In this document: positions 31,659 through 39,351 of the stretch, piece by piece
Numbering within the stretch: position 1 is the stretch's first letter
Layout of the letters: each line of letters begins with the position of its first letter
Source: Aquincolibacterium sp964606385
GTDB lineage: Bacteria; Omnitrophota; Omnitrophia; Omnitrophales; Aquincolibacteriaceae
Direction of reading: 5' to 3'
DNA: 50,879 bases
NCBI GenBank assembly: GCA_964606385.1
Contig: CAZSFZ010000017.1
Span: 1-50,879, forward strand
Position numbers and translations under genes: made by a program
The notes under the pieces: model-generated
Told to the model about the DNA's origin: nothing
Seen by the model: only the letters and a program-made list of their open reading frames with translations
The model's database searches: none

Positions 31659-32374
31659 CGAGCATCCACTTTATGGTAGCAGAGAGGCACATCTTCGGGG
31701 CGCATCTTCCCCATATGCAAGGGTATCTCAGCTATAGTGAATTGGGTGTCCTCGGGATTTTGAGAGCAAGGGATCTGCCTCGAAGCAATGATCTTGAAAT
31801 TCATAGCACGATAGGTTTTTGTCATATCATAACCATACCGGGAGAAGGTCACGTCAGTATCTTCGTTATGGATAAGAAACTTTCGGCTGACACGGACCAT
31901 CTCCCAGATAATGCGCTGGGCCTTACGATAATCATTGTGAAGGATGACCGCCGAAGACATTACCGCATCGAAAGACTTGTCTTCGAAGGGCAGTTTCGAC
32001 GCATCCGCCTCCACGGCCCATTTTGCCATCTCCGGAAAGAACTCAAACCCTTTCTGTAGCTGTGTGCGGCTAAAGTCACATCCTCCCAGCACAAGATCGG
32101 ATCGCATGCGCCTGATGTTCTGCAACTGCTTCCCATATCCACACCCAATCTCAAGAAGTGAACTGATCGGCAATTTCGAGACCTCGCCAGCGATAAAGAG
32201 GCTCCTTTCCGATCGGTCCGGCACTGCCTCCTGTTCCTCAAAATAGGTTTGCCCGCCCCGTTTTATCCAATAATCCTTGGGATTACCACGATAACGGAAG
32301 AAACGGTCGACAATCGGAATGCGCCCTAACGTTAGATAATAAATTTTTCGGATGGCCTTTAGAAACATGCTCAC
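31655..32374 (-). CDS. Class I SAM-dependent methyltransferase
   Basis: A 239-residue methyltransferase. LLEIGCGYGKQLQNI is motif I, VLGGCDFSRTQLQKGF gives the acidic residue of motif II, and LPFEDKSFDAVMSSAVILHN matches the Methyltransf_11 pattern. About 65 N-terminal residues precede the domain, with an aromatic and basic start (MFLKAIRKIYYLTLGRIP) that may touch membrane. It is coupled by 4-bp overlaps to the CDP-alcohol transferase and the DPM-like gene. A methylated lipid, phosphonate head group or sugar are all possible products. Confidence 0.75.
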   Translation of the reverse strand: MSMFLKAIRKIYYLTLGRIPIVDRFFRYRGNPKDYWIKRGGQTYFEEQEAVPDRSERSLFIAGEVSKLPISSLLEIGCGYGKQLQNIRRMRSDLVLGGCDFSRTQLQKGFEFFPEMAKWAVEADASKLPFEDKSFDAVMSSAVILHNDYRKAQRIIWEMVRVSRKFLIHNEDTDVTFSRYGYDMTKTYRAMNFKIIASRQIPCSQNPEDTQFTIAEIPLHMGKMRPEDVPLCYHKVDAR

Positions 32375-33249
32375 GCGCTAGGGTCCTCGGCTTGTGAGTT
32401 ATGTATTACGGCATAGGTTTCATTGAACTCACGATCCAGCGCCGAATTCCAAAGATTGTTTCGGGCAAGCCCTAAAAAAACCACCAGGGAGGCGACCGCG
32501 TAATAGATGATAAAAATAATGCGCGCCGCAAGCGGCAGCATCACCAGTGAAATAAGTCCGAGGACCGTCAAAACATTCATCACCGTCGGATAAGTCGTGG
32601 TGTAATGGAAGATCACAAAGATCCATTTCCCCAACGACCACTGCTTGACCTTGGCCATTTTTTTCTCGCCGGCCGGCTGGGCTTTGCAAGTAATAGAAAA
32701 TGCTGATTGGGCGACCCGGTTGATCTTGCCCAGAAAGAGCCGCGACTTGGTGTCGTGGATCGCAAGAAGCAGGGTTTGGCCCAGCGACGCCAGGAACCCG
32801 ACCAGGATCCAGAAAGAATTCCCCGTAGCCCGAAAAACACCGAACCCGACCGTAAAAGGCACCAATCCGTGGACAATATAATGGTTCAAATAATCCCAAT
32901 AGGCTCCGGTGATCGGAAGATCCATTTTGTCATCCGTGACCTGTTGGTCCTTGTGATAGTTCCGGTAGCGCGCCACCTCCCCATCGACACAGTCCAGCAC
33001 ATACCAGAGCTGAAGGAGAAGGATCCCCGTGATAAAAAAGAAAGGGCTCACGCACAAGAAGAACAAGGAGGCCACAACCCCAACTACGATCATCGCCGCG
33101 CTGACCTGATCCGCCGTAACGGAAGTCGGGATCAAAAGGCGCGTGATGTGGATCGAAATAGCCCGGCAAATATACCGCATGTAGATATTCGAAATATCTT
33201 TTTTAGCCGTCGTCTGACAGATCGTCTTAAGTTCTTCGATGCTTTCCAT
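32371..33249 (-). CDS. CDP-alcohol phosphatidyltransferase family membrane protein
   Basis: A 292-residue integral membrane protein with about six hydrophobic segments. The CDP-alcohol motif D-x2-D-G-x2-A-R is present as Asp86, Asp89, Gly90, Ala93, Arg94 (DCVDGEVARYR). The second half (G-x3-D-x3-D) is modified: Gly115 and Asp119 are kept but the last position, usually the catalytic Asp, is His123, and 20 residues rather than about 8 separate Arg94 from Gly115. The family moves a CMP-linked phospho-alcohol onto an acceptor hydroxyl. Next to a cytidylate kinase, nucleotidyltransferase and PEP mutase, the donor may be a CMP-phosphonate; this is inferred from context. Confidence 0.8.
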   Translation of the reverse strand: MESIEELKTICQTTAKKDISNIYMRYICRAISIHITRLLIPTSVTADQVSAAMIVVGVVASLFFLCVSPFFFITGILLLQLWYVLDCVDGEVARYRNYHKDQQVTDDKMDLPITGAYWDYLNHYIVHGLVPFTVGFGVFRATGNSFWILVGFLASLGQTLLLAIHDTKSRLFLGKINRVAQSAFSITCKAQPAGEKKMAKVKQWSLGKWIFVIFHYTTTYPTVMNVLTVLGLISLVMLPLAARIIFIIYYAVASLVVFLGLARNNLWNSALDREFNETYAVIHNSQAEDPSA

Positions 33250-33256
33250 GCGAGCG

Positions 33257-33973
33257 CTAGGCCTTCTCCTTTAGGATCTTCGTGTTCTTGAGGATCTCGG
33301 AAACATGCGTCATGTAATACTGAAGGATAAGGGCATCCTGCATTTCTGAGGGGCTGTCGGAATTATCATACACGATGGCATCCGGAGAAACCTTGAGCGG
33401 CGCCACGCTGCGTTTCATATCCGAATCGTCAAGGGCTTGGACTTTGGGGATCAGCTCGTGAAAATCCGAGACCTTTGCCTTTTGTTCCGCGGTCATCATT
33501 TTAAGCATCCGTTTTGCGCGGACTTCCGCGGACGCGGTGACAAAGAATTTCCAGGCCGCATCCGGAAAGACCACGGTGCCGATATCGCGCCCCTCCATCA
33601 CGATCGTTTCCTTGCGGGCATACTGGCGCTGTTTCTCCAAGAGGATTTCGCGAAGTTGACCGATCGTGGCCACTTTGGAAGCCGCTAAAACGACCTCGTA
33701 ATCGTCCAGCCGGTCCGTCCAATCGTCGCCATTGACCACGGTCAGATAGCGATCTCCTTCTTTCCGGAAAGCAAACTCCATCCCCTCCGCCAGCCGGAGG
33801 ACATCCTCGATATTCTCCAGAGCGATCTTCCTGTCCAGGCACATCTTCGCTACTGAGCGGAACATATGCCCCGTATTGATATAGGCATACCCCATAAGAG
33901 CGGCCAAGCACTTGGCGATCGTGCTTTTTCCGACATACGATGTTCCGTCGATCGCGACGACCTTGGATGTCAT
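33257..33973 (-). CDS. cmk: Cytidylate kinase-like nucleoside monophosphate kinase
   Basis: A 238-residue P-loop kinase phosphorylating CMP or dCMP. VVAIDGTSYVGKST is the Walker A loop. The CMP-binding set is VMEGRDIGTVVFPDA, followed by FFVTASAEVRAKRML and DDSDMKRSVAPLKVSPDAIVYDNSD, matching Cmk positions. The usual DGPSGSGK loop is altered to DGTSYVGK. Start ATG 33973 is chosen because GGGGAG lies 7 bases upstream. It overlaps the NUDIX gene by 4 bp. It may be a dedicated copy that re-phosphorylates CMP released by the CDP-alcohol transferase; whether the genome has another cmk cannot be seen. Confidence 0.85.
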   Translation of the reverse strand: MTSKVVAIDGTSYVGKSTIAKCLAALMGYAYINTGHMFRSVAKMCLDRKIALENIEDVLRLAEGMEFAFRKEGDRYLTVVNGDDWTDRLDDYEVVLAASKVATIGQLREILLEKQRQYARKETIVMEGRDIGTVVFPDAAWKFFVTASAEVRAKRMLKMMTAEQKAKVSDFHELIPKVQALDDSDMKRSVAPLKVSPDAIVYDNSDSPSEMQDALILQYYMTHVSEILKNTKILKEKA

Positions 33974-34491
33974 GAATGAACTCCCCAAAAATAAAAAAGC
34001 GCTAGCAACGTTTTGGCGTCACGGATGATGCCTTTCCTGACCATCTGTTTCACCTGAGAGCAGGAAAAGGTCTTCACGGTCAGGACCTCGTCATCTTCCG
34101 GATCAGGCTCGGACAACTTTAAAGCCTGCGCCAAAAAACAATGGACTTTCTCGGTATTGTAGCCCGGAGAGGTATAAAAATCGGCTATTTTTTTCCATCG
34201 CTTGGCCCGGAAACCCGTTTCTTCGATGATCTCCCGTTGGGCGCAGCGCAGCGGCGACTCATTCTTCCCAATGGTCCCTGCCGGCAGCTCCCACAACATT
34301 TCATCAGCGCCGTAGCGATATTGCCGGACAAGCACCATGTGCTTCGGGTCCACCATCGGAACGATCACGCTGATGCCGCCGTGGAGGACCAGGTCCCGAT
34401 CGAGAACCTTTCCGTTCGTCCACAGGACCTTATCGGCGACCACTTGAAAGGAACGGGCCTGGTAGATCTTTTTCCGTTCGTAACGTTTCAT
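33970..34491 (-). CDS. NUDIX hydrolase (ADP-ribose pyrophosphatase-like)
   Basis: A 173-residue NUDIX enzyme with a perfect G-x5-E-x7-R-E-x2-E-E-x-G box (GTIGKNESPLRCAQREIIEE followed by TGF). The preceding LVRQYRYGADEMLWELPAG matches ADP-ribose pyrophosphatase-type members that hydrolyse nucleoside diphosphate-X compounds. I choose ATG 34491 because AAGG lies 6 bases upstream; ATG 34497 sits right against it. The gene is placed between the phosphonate nucleotidyltransferase and cytidylate kinase, so a CDP- or CMP-linked metabolite is a possible substrate. Confidence 0.85.
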   Translation of the reverse strand: MKRYERKKIYQARSFQVVADKVLWTNGKVLDRDLVLHGGISVIVPMVDPKHMVLVRQYRYGADEMLWELPAGTIGKNESPLRCAQREIIEETGFRAKRWKKIADFYTSPGYNTEKVHCFLAQALKLSEPDPEDDEVLTVKTFSCSQVKQMVRKGIIRDAKTLLALFYFWGVHS

Positions 34492-34504
34492 AGACATCCT
34501 TATC

Positions 34505-35278
34505 TCAGCGAATGGAGAGAACAGGGCTGCGGCCAAAATCCCTGCAAGCTTTTTCATAATCCGCCACGGTATCGATCTCCCTCCATCCCCCGTGGATCAC
34601 CGCGCCGTGAACATCCTCGCCCTCATGGATCAGGAACTGCAGCATATCCGTCACATACGCATTCTCGAACGTCGCAGCCGTCATGAAAGGCTTTCCCCAG
34701 AATTTCGCCTTCGCCTGCTCGTAATATTTTTTGAACATGGCGGAACCTTTTCCCGACAATTTGACCATGCCGATAAATTCGCCGTTCGCTTCCGCTTTCC
34801 GCTCCATTTTTTTCCCGATCTCGACAAGCTTATCCCCGGGTCCCAAAAGAACATTTTCGGCTTCTCCGAGGGGATGGTCCGTGCGGCCCTCGTATTGTTT
34901 TTCCCAATCCGTATCCACCACCGCCGCAATATCATGCGGAGAGCGAAGCAGGGTCTCGACCACCCGCCGGTCATAGAGAATGTCCGAGTACGAAAAGATC
35001 ACATCCCCTTCGATCTCGCTTGAGGCGCACATCAGGGAATTCAGGATATTGTTGAACTCGAAGCGTTCGTTCAGGCAGTATTTGCAACCCGGAGCCGTGA
35101 TCTTTTCGGCCTGATATCCCCGTATGATCGTGATATCCCGGATGCCAAAGGATCGCAGGGCATCCAGTTGCCACTCGAGGATCGTCTTTTCCCCTACTTT
35201 AAGAAGGCACTTGGGTAGGTTTTCCGTATAGTGCTTGAGGCGCTTTCCTTTTCCCGCAGCAATGATAATGGCTTTCAT
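34505..35278 (-). CDS. Sugar/phosphonate nucleotidyltransferase (NTP transferase fold)
   Basis: A 257-residue enzyme of the LicC/PntC/RmlA fold. KAIIIAAGKGKRLKHYTENL followed by PKCLLKVGEK is the intact NTP site with the PK lysine; NERFEFNNILNSLMCASSEI is the stretch after the second strand seen in choline-phosphate and aminoethylphosphonate cytidylyltransferases; VIFSYSDILYD holds the metal Asp. Start ATG 35278 lies 5 bp after the phosphonopyruvate decarboxylase stop; the open frame further upstream is a shadow of that gene. Position in a PEP mutase locus suggests CTP-dependent activation of a phosphonate, but choline-phosphate-like substrates are possible. Confidence 0.82.
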   Translation of the reverse strand: MKAIIIAAGKGKRLKHYTENLPKCLLKVGEKTILEWQLDALRSFGIRDITIIRGYQAEKITAPGCKYCLNERFEFNNILNSLMCASSEIEGDVIFSYSDILYDRRVVETLLRSPHDIAAVVDTDWEKQYEGRTDHPLGEAENVLLGPGDKLVEIGKKMERKAEANGEFIGMVKLSGKGSAMFKKYYEQAKAKFWGKPFMTAATFENAYVTDMLQFLIHEGEDVHGAVIHGGWREIDTVADYEKACRDFGRSPVLSIR

Positions 35279-35283
35279 GAACC

Positions 35284-36435
35284 CTAGACCCCGGCCCCGA
35301 GGTTCTTCATGAAATTTTTCTTGATGCCCTCGCAGGAAAATTGGCTGGAGACCCGTGGCGACGGACAATTCGTCGCCTCTTCGATCGTCACATGAATGAA
35401 GATGAAACCCTTTAGTTTCGACGCTTGGCGAAGACTTGTCTCGAGATCTGATCTTTTCGTGACCTTGAAAACGTGATCGAACCCGCAACTTCGGGCGATG
35501 CCGCAAAAATTGAGTCCCGCCGAAACGGTCGGTTGTCCGCCCGTCGACGCATAAGCATGATTATCCAACACCAGATAGACCAGGCCCCTTCGGGATTTTG
35601 CTCCCACGCCGGCGACCGAAGCCATAGCACCCAGATGCATGAGAGCCCCGCCATCCCCATCGACCACGACGGGCCTCTTTTCTTTTTTTGACGAAAATGA
35701 AAGCCCCAGTCCGAGCGGCAAGGCATGCCCCATAGAACCGAGCATGTAAAAGACCGGCCAATGCTGTCCTGCCTGCGCCACGATGGCATGAAAGGCATCG
35801 CGCGATATGAATCCATTCGTCGTGACATAACAAGCCTTGTTCTTAAAAACCGTGAAGATCTTCTGAATGACCTCGGAACGGGTCATCGGATCTCCCAGGA
35901 TCTTGTCCTCAGGCTGTTTTGCACCCGTCCCATGCGCCGGGCCATCGATGATCCTGGCCTTGACGATCAACGCCGCAGGAGCTCCGCTTTTCTTGATCCC
36001 GGCAACGATCCGCGAGATCTGGTGTCGATAGCCGGTTTCGGAAAGGACAGCATAAGGGATATCAAAACTTTTCAGGATCTGCTCAAGCTTGGAACCAAGG
36101 ATCAGGTGCTCGGGCGCATCTTTTTCCTTGGGATAACCCCGCCAGGTAATGATGTACAGTGCGGGTAATTTGTAGATCTGGTTGAGAGACGTGAGGGCGT
36201 TCAGGGTGTTGCAAAGTCCTGAATTCTGCATCAAAACGACCGGGATCTTCCCCGTCGCGAGATAAGTCCCGGCCGCGATTCCCATCGCGACTGCTTCATT
36301 GACCGGATTGAGGACCTCACAATGGGGATCGGATTCCAGTCCGCGAATCAGAGAAGATAAAAGCGAGCAAGGAACCTCGATGTAGGGCCCTAGCTTTTTG
36401 CGCTTGAATATTTTGATCAGATCTTCGGCATTCAT
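35284..36435 (-). CDS. ppd: Phosphonopyruvate decarboxylase
   Basis: A 383-residue thiamine-diphosphate enzyme converting phosphonopyruvate to phosphonoacetaldehyde and CO2, which pulls the unfavourable mutase reaction. The PYR domain has LNPVNEAVAMGIAAGTYLAT (with the catalytic Glu that activates ThDP) and VVLMQNSGLCNTLNALTSL, a strong Ppd marker. The PP domain has VVVDGDGGALMHLGAMASVA and the later Asn in LVLDNHAYASTGGQPT. Length and motifs fit Ppd of fosfomycin, bialaphos and aminoethylphosphonate pathways. It lies 33 bp after the PEP mutase fusion. Confidence 0.92.
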   Translation of the reverse strand: MNAEDLIKIFKRKKLGPYIEVPCSLLSSLIRGLESDPHCEVLNPVNEAVAMGIAAGTYLATGKIPVVLMQNSGLCNTLNALTSLNQIYKLPALYIITWRGYPKEKDAPEHLILGSKLEQILKSFDIPYAVLSETGYRHQISRIVAGIKKSGAPAALIVKARIIDGPAHGTGAKQPEDKILGDPMTRSEVIQKIFTVFKNKACYVTTNGFISRDAFHAIVAQAGQHWPVFYMLGSMGHALPLGLGLSFSSKKEKRPVVVDGDGGALMHLGAMASVAGVGAKSRRGLVYLVLDNHAYASTGGQPTVSAGLNFCGIARSCGFDHVFKVTKRSDLETSLRQASKLKGFIFIHVTIEEATNCPSPRVSSQFSCEGIKKNFMKNLGAGV

Positions 36436-36468
36436 CTGGGACCGTTCTTCCTGGGAAGCGAGATAATC

Positions 36469-38121
36469 TCAGGCAAAGATCGAGCAGGCCTGCTTGTAGT
36501 CATTAAAATTATGAACTTCCATCCAACCGCCTGTCACTTCATACGCAAAGACGTCATGCCCCTTATCGATCAGCACCTGCATGAAGTCCGCAAAAGAGAT
36601 CTGGTCGATCCATTTTGTCTTGACCCTACTACGCGAACATTTCTTGCGCTCTTGCGCGTATTCGCGCACGACGAGATTGAGGCCTTTGCGGGAGAGACAG
36701 GCCAAGCCGGTAAATTCATAATGGGCCTTGGCCTCGTCCAGATTTTTTCCGATCTTGACGATCCGCTTTGTTTTAGCGGTATTGACGACCCGGATCCCGG
36801 CCGCCCGAGGATTCTCGACCGCGACGATCTCTAATTTCTTGTTCCGGACATGTGCCTTTTTGTAAGTGCTGTCCACGACAAGCACGATATCGTCGTCCTT
36901 TCTCAACAACTTCTCGACGAGTTCATGGTCATAGATACTGTCCGCATAAGCAATAACGTTCTTGTCCCCCGGTTGGGTTGCCCCGCGCAAGATCGAAGCC
37001 ATGATGCCCTTGGTTGCATAGTCCGGGTTGTCCACCCGGCTCACATTCTCAATCTTCAAATTTTCCTTCTGGTGACCCACGATGACGCGAATGTCCCGTA
37101 TACCCACCGCACGGAAAGTCTCCAGATTCCTTTCGATCAGGGGCTTTCCGTTGATGTCGAGCATCGCAAGGGGCCGGTCCCTCAAAAGATCACCCAGCGA
37201 TGCGTCGATCCGCGCACCGGCGGCCGGGACGATCGCCTTAACGTCCCCCATCTCTGACTTTAAATATTTTTCCTCGTCCTGCTTAATAATATGCATCCCT
37301 TGAAGTTCAAAAACCTCGGAAAGAGGCGCGATCTTTTTATCCACTTCCCCGATACCATTTTTATTCATGTATGAGAGAACTTCGTTCACGGCTTTGATCG
37401 AGGCTCGAAGGCCTTGATTGGCATAGATCGTCATATTGACGCCGAGTTTTTGCATATCCGATTCCTTGAGAGACGGATACTTCGTCGGACAGATCAGCAA
37501 ATACCCCCGTTTCTCGCGCCTTTTGCAGAATTCTATGATCTCCCTAGGGTCTTTCGCCTTCGAGTGGATGAAGATACCGTCGGCACCGGCATCGAGATAA
37601 GCATTCGCGCGCCTCAGGGCTTCTTCCATGCCCAACCCTGCGATGAGGGCCTCTACGCGGGCGAAAAAAAGGAAATCCTTACTCTGACGGGCATTCTGCG
37701 CCGCCATGATCTTTCCCACAAATTCGGCGATCGGGGCCAGGTCCTGACGGGTACCGTCGACCAGACTATTGACCTTGGGGAATTTCTTGTCCTCGACCAC
37801 CACGCCGGCAACGCCGGCTGCCTCAAATTTTTTGACCATTTGGATCACATTGTTGGAGTTCCCATAGCCAACATCACAATCCGAGACCACTGGGATCGAG
37901 ACGCTATCCGCCATCTCGGCAGATGCATTCAAAAAATCGGTCATGGTCAAAATATTGGCATCAGGGACCGCATGCGAGGTCGAAACTTCGAGGCCCGAAG
38001 CCCAAACCCCGTCGAAACCGTTATTCTCAACAAGTTTGGCGGTCATGCCATTATGGGCGCCGACGATCCTTATCAGTTTCTTCTCATTCAATATTTTCCG
38101 AAGATTGATCTTGTTCTTCAT
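36469..38121 (-). CDS. pepM: Phosphoenolpyruvate phosphomutase fused to a nucleotidyltransferase
   Basis: A 550-residue two-domain protein. Residues about 1-285 are PepM, which makes the C-P bond by rearranging phosphoenolpyruvate to phosphonopyruvate: VVSDCDVGYGN, and the diagnostic E-D-K-x5-N-S motif as EDKKFPKVNS (Glu110 to Ser119) that separates true mutases from isocitrate-lyase relatives. Residues about 292-550 are an NTP-transferase fold (AIVPAAGARIDASLGDLLRD onward, VIAYADSIYDHELVEKLL). PepM-NTP-transferase fusions are known and mark phosphonates that are activated as CMP esters. In this copy the PK lysine of the NTP loop is replaced (DRPLAML, Leu318). Start ATG 38121 has CGGAG 5 bases upstream. 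Confidence 0.93.
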   Translation of the reverse strand: MKNKINLRKILNEKKLIRIVGAHNGMTAKLVENNGFDGVWASGLEVSTSHAVPDANILTMTDFLNASAEMADSVSIPVVSDCDVGYGNSNNVIQMVKKFEAAGVAGVVVEDKKFPKVNSLVDGTRQDLAPIAEFVGKIMAAQNARQSKDFLFFARVEALIAGLGMEEALRRANAYLDAGADGIFIHSKAKDPREIIEFCKRREKRGYLLICPTKYPSLKESDMQKLGVNMTIYANQGLRASIKAVNEVLSYMNKNGIGEVDKKIAPLSEVFELQGMHIIKQDEEKYLKSEMGDVKAIVPAAGARIDASLGDLLRDRPLAMLDINGKPLIERNLETFRAVGIRDIRVIVGHQKENLKIENVSRVDNPDYATKGIMASILRGATQPGDKNVIAYADSIYDHELVEKLLRKDDDIVLVVDSTYKKAHVRNKKLEIVAVENPRAAGIRVVNTAKTKRIVKIGKNLDEAKAHYEFTGLACLSRKGLNLVVREYAQERKKCSRSRVKTKWIDQISFADFMQVLIDKGHDVFAYEVTGGWMEVHNFNDYKQACSIFA

Positions 38122-38131
38122 GAGATCTCCG

Positions 38132-39331
38132 TTATTTCTTTCTCCAACACGCCGGGTCACCGTCGAAAAACGCGTCCGGGTGCAAGCGGTCCGGATCATA
38201 GGACCCATCTTTTCCGAACGCGGAATCGTCGTAAGCGCGGGTCCTGCAGCCATAACATTTCTGCTTCGCGGCCAACGGGCAGTGGTCCGGCGAGCACTGG
38301 CTGTCGTGCAGCTGGTCGTAAATCCCCCGGAATTTTTTAACCTTCTCGGAAACGATGATCTCCTTGAGGGTGTTCTTCCGAATATCCCCCAACGCCCAGT
38401 GATCCGGGGCTTCCGAACACGGCAACACGATCCCGTCCGCACGGACATGGATACCGCCCAAATGACGCGAGCAGGCCTTGTTTTCGACCCAAGGAGATTC
38501 CGCCTTCCAATGGATATCGAATTCGCGGCCGTCGATCTCGGCCAATTTTTCAAAAAGTTTTTGTATCGACTCTGCTTTCAAAGTGCTTCCGCCTTCCTTT
38601 CCGGACAGCATGTGGGCGCTGTAATCTTTAGCGCGCCCGTGAACGTGCACCGGGATTACGAACGGTTTGAAGCCGTGGCTCCGCGACCAACGGAACAGGT
38701 CGGGAATATCGTTATAATTGATCGCCGTCACCACCGTATTCGTAGAAAGAGGCGGTGCGGAAGGCTTGCCATATCCCGCCGCACGGAGATGCTCATAACC
38801 CTTCATGATCAGTTTGAAACCCCCTTTGACCCCAAGGAGCTGGTCCTGGTTGGCCTCATTCAGCGTATCGATCTTGCAACACAGCGACACTCCTAAAGAG
38901 AACAAACGATCCGCCTTCTCCTGGGTCACCATGGCCACGTCCGTAAAACTCAGGATATTGAACGGAAGGTTCTTTGCTTCGTAGGACTTCTTGATGTACT
39001 CGACCAAGTGAAAATAGGCTTCCCCGCGGGGTCCCGTCCAGTCACGAGGGTGCCAAAAAAGCGGCTCGCCGCCCTGGATATTCACGATGCGAACACCTAA
39101 CTCGACACATTCATCCGCAATTCTTTTCGCTTCCCCCATCAACAATTCATTGGTCATTTCCGGTGCCGCATCGGCGTAGCAATAGATGCACTTAAAATTA
39201 CATTTCTGCGTCACCATGATATCCACCGAAAAAAGATCCACCCCCTCCGCCCGCAGCTTGGCCAGAACATCGCGGGTAACACCCGCCATTCCCGGATAAA
39301 GGGTTATCTCATCTTTTTTTTCTTCCGCCAT
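38132..39331 (-). CDS. Radical SAM/SPASM domain protein
   Basis: A 399-residue radical SAM enzyme. The C-x3-C-x2-C motif is Cys44, Cys48 and Cys51 (KCNFKCIYCYADAA); VRIVNIQGGEPLFW is the GGEP SAM-binding strand. A SPASM-type tail has GIHVRADGIVLPCSEAPDHW, then ALGDIRKNTLKEII and cysteines in CSPDHCPLAAKQKCYGCRTR. Start ATG 39331 is preceded by AGGAGG with 6-base spacing, one of the best ribosome-binding sites in the window. It sits 10 bp before pepM, so it may act in phosphonate tailoring or be a glycan enzyme; it is not the family of the copy at 14461. Confidence 0.82.
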   Translation of the reverse strand: MAEEKKDEITLYPGMAGVTRDVLAKLRAEGVDLFSVDIMVTQKCNFKCIYCYADAAPEMTNELLMGEAKRIADECVELGVRIVNIQGGEPLFWHPRDWTGPRGEAYFHLVEYIKKSYEAKNLPFNILSFTDVAMVTQEKADRLFSLGVSLCCKIDTLNEANQDQLLGVKGGFKLIMKGYEHLRAAGYGKPSAPPLSTNTVVTAINYNDIPDLFRWSRSHGFKPFVIPVHVHGRAKDYSAHMLSGKEGGSTLKAESIQKLFEKLAEIDGREFDIHWKAESPWVENKACSRHLGGIHVRADGIVLPCSEAPDHWALGDIRKNTLKEIIVSEKVKKFRGIYDQLHDSQCSPDHCPLAAKQKCYGCRTRAYDDSAFGKDGSYDPDRLHPDAFFDGDPACWRKK

Positions 39332-39351
39332 GGCATTCCTCCTAAAAACCG

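Noticed and set aside
36469..38121. PEP mutase domain as isocitrate lyase or methylisocitrate lyase
   Set aside because: The EDKKFPKVNS motif is that of true PEP mutases, and the decarboxylase next door confirms the pathway.
37414..38896. Long plus-strand frames (over 300 codons) opposite pepM and the radical SAM gene
   Set aside because: Both lie antisense to genes with diagnostic motifs. High-GC third positions of the true genes create such open antisense frames.
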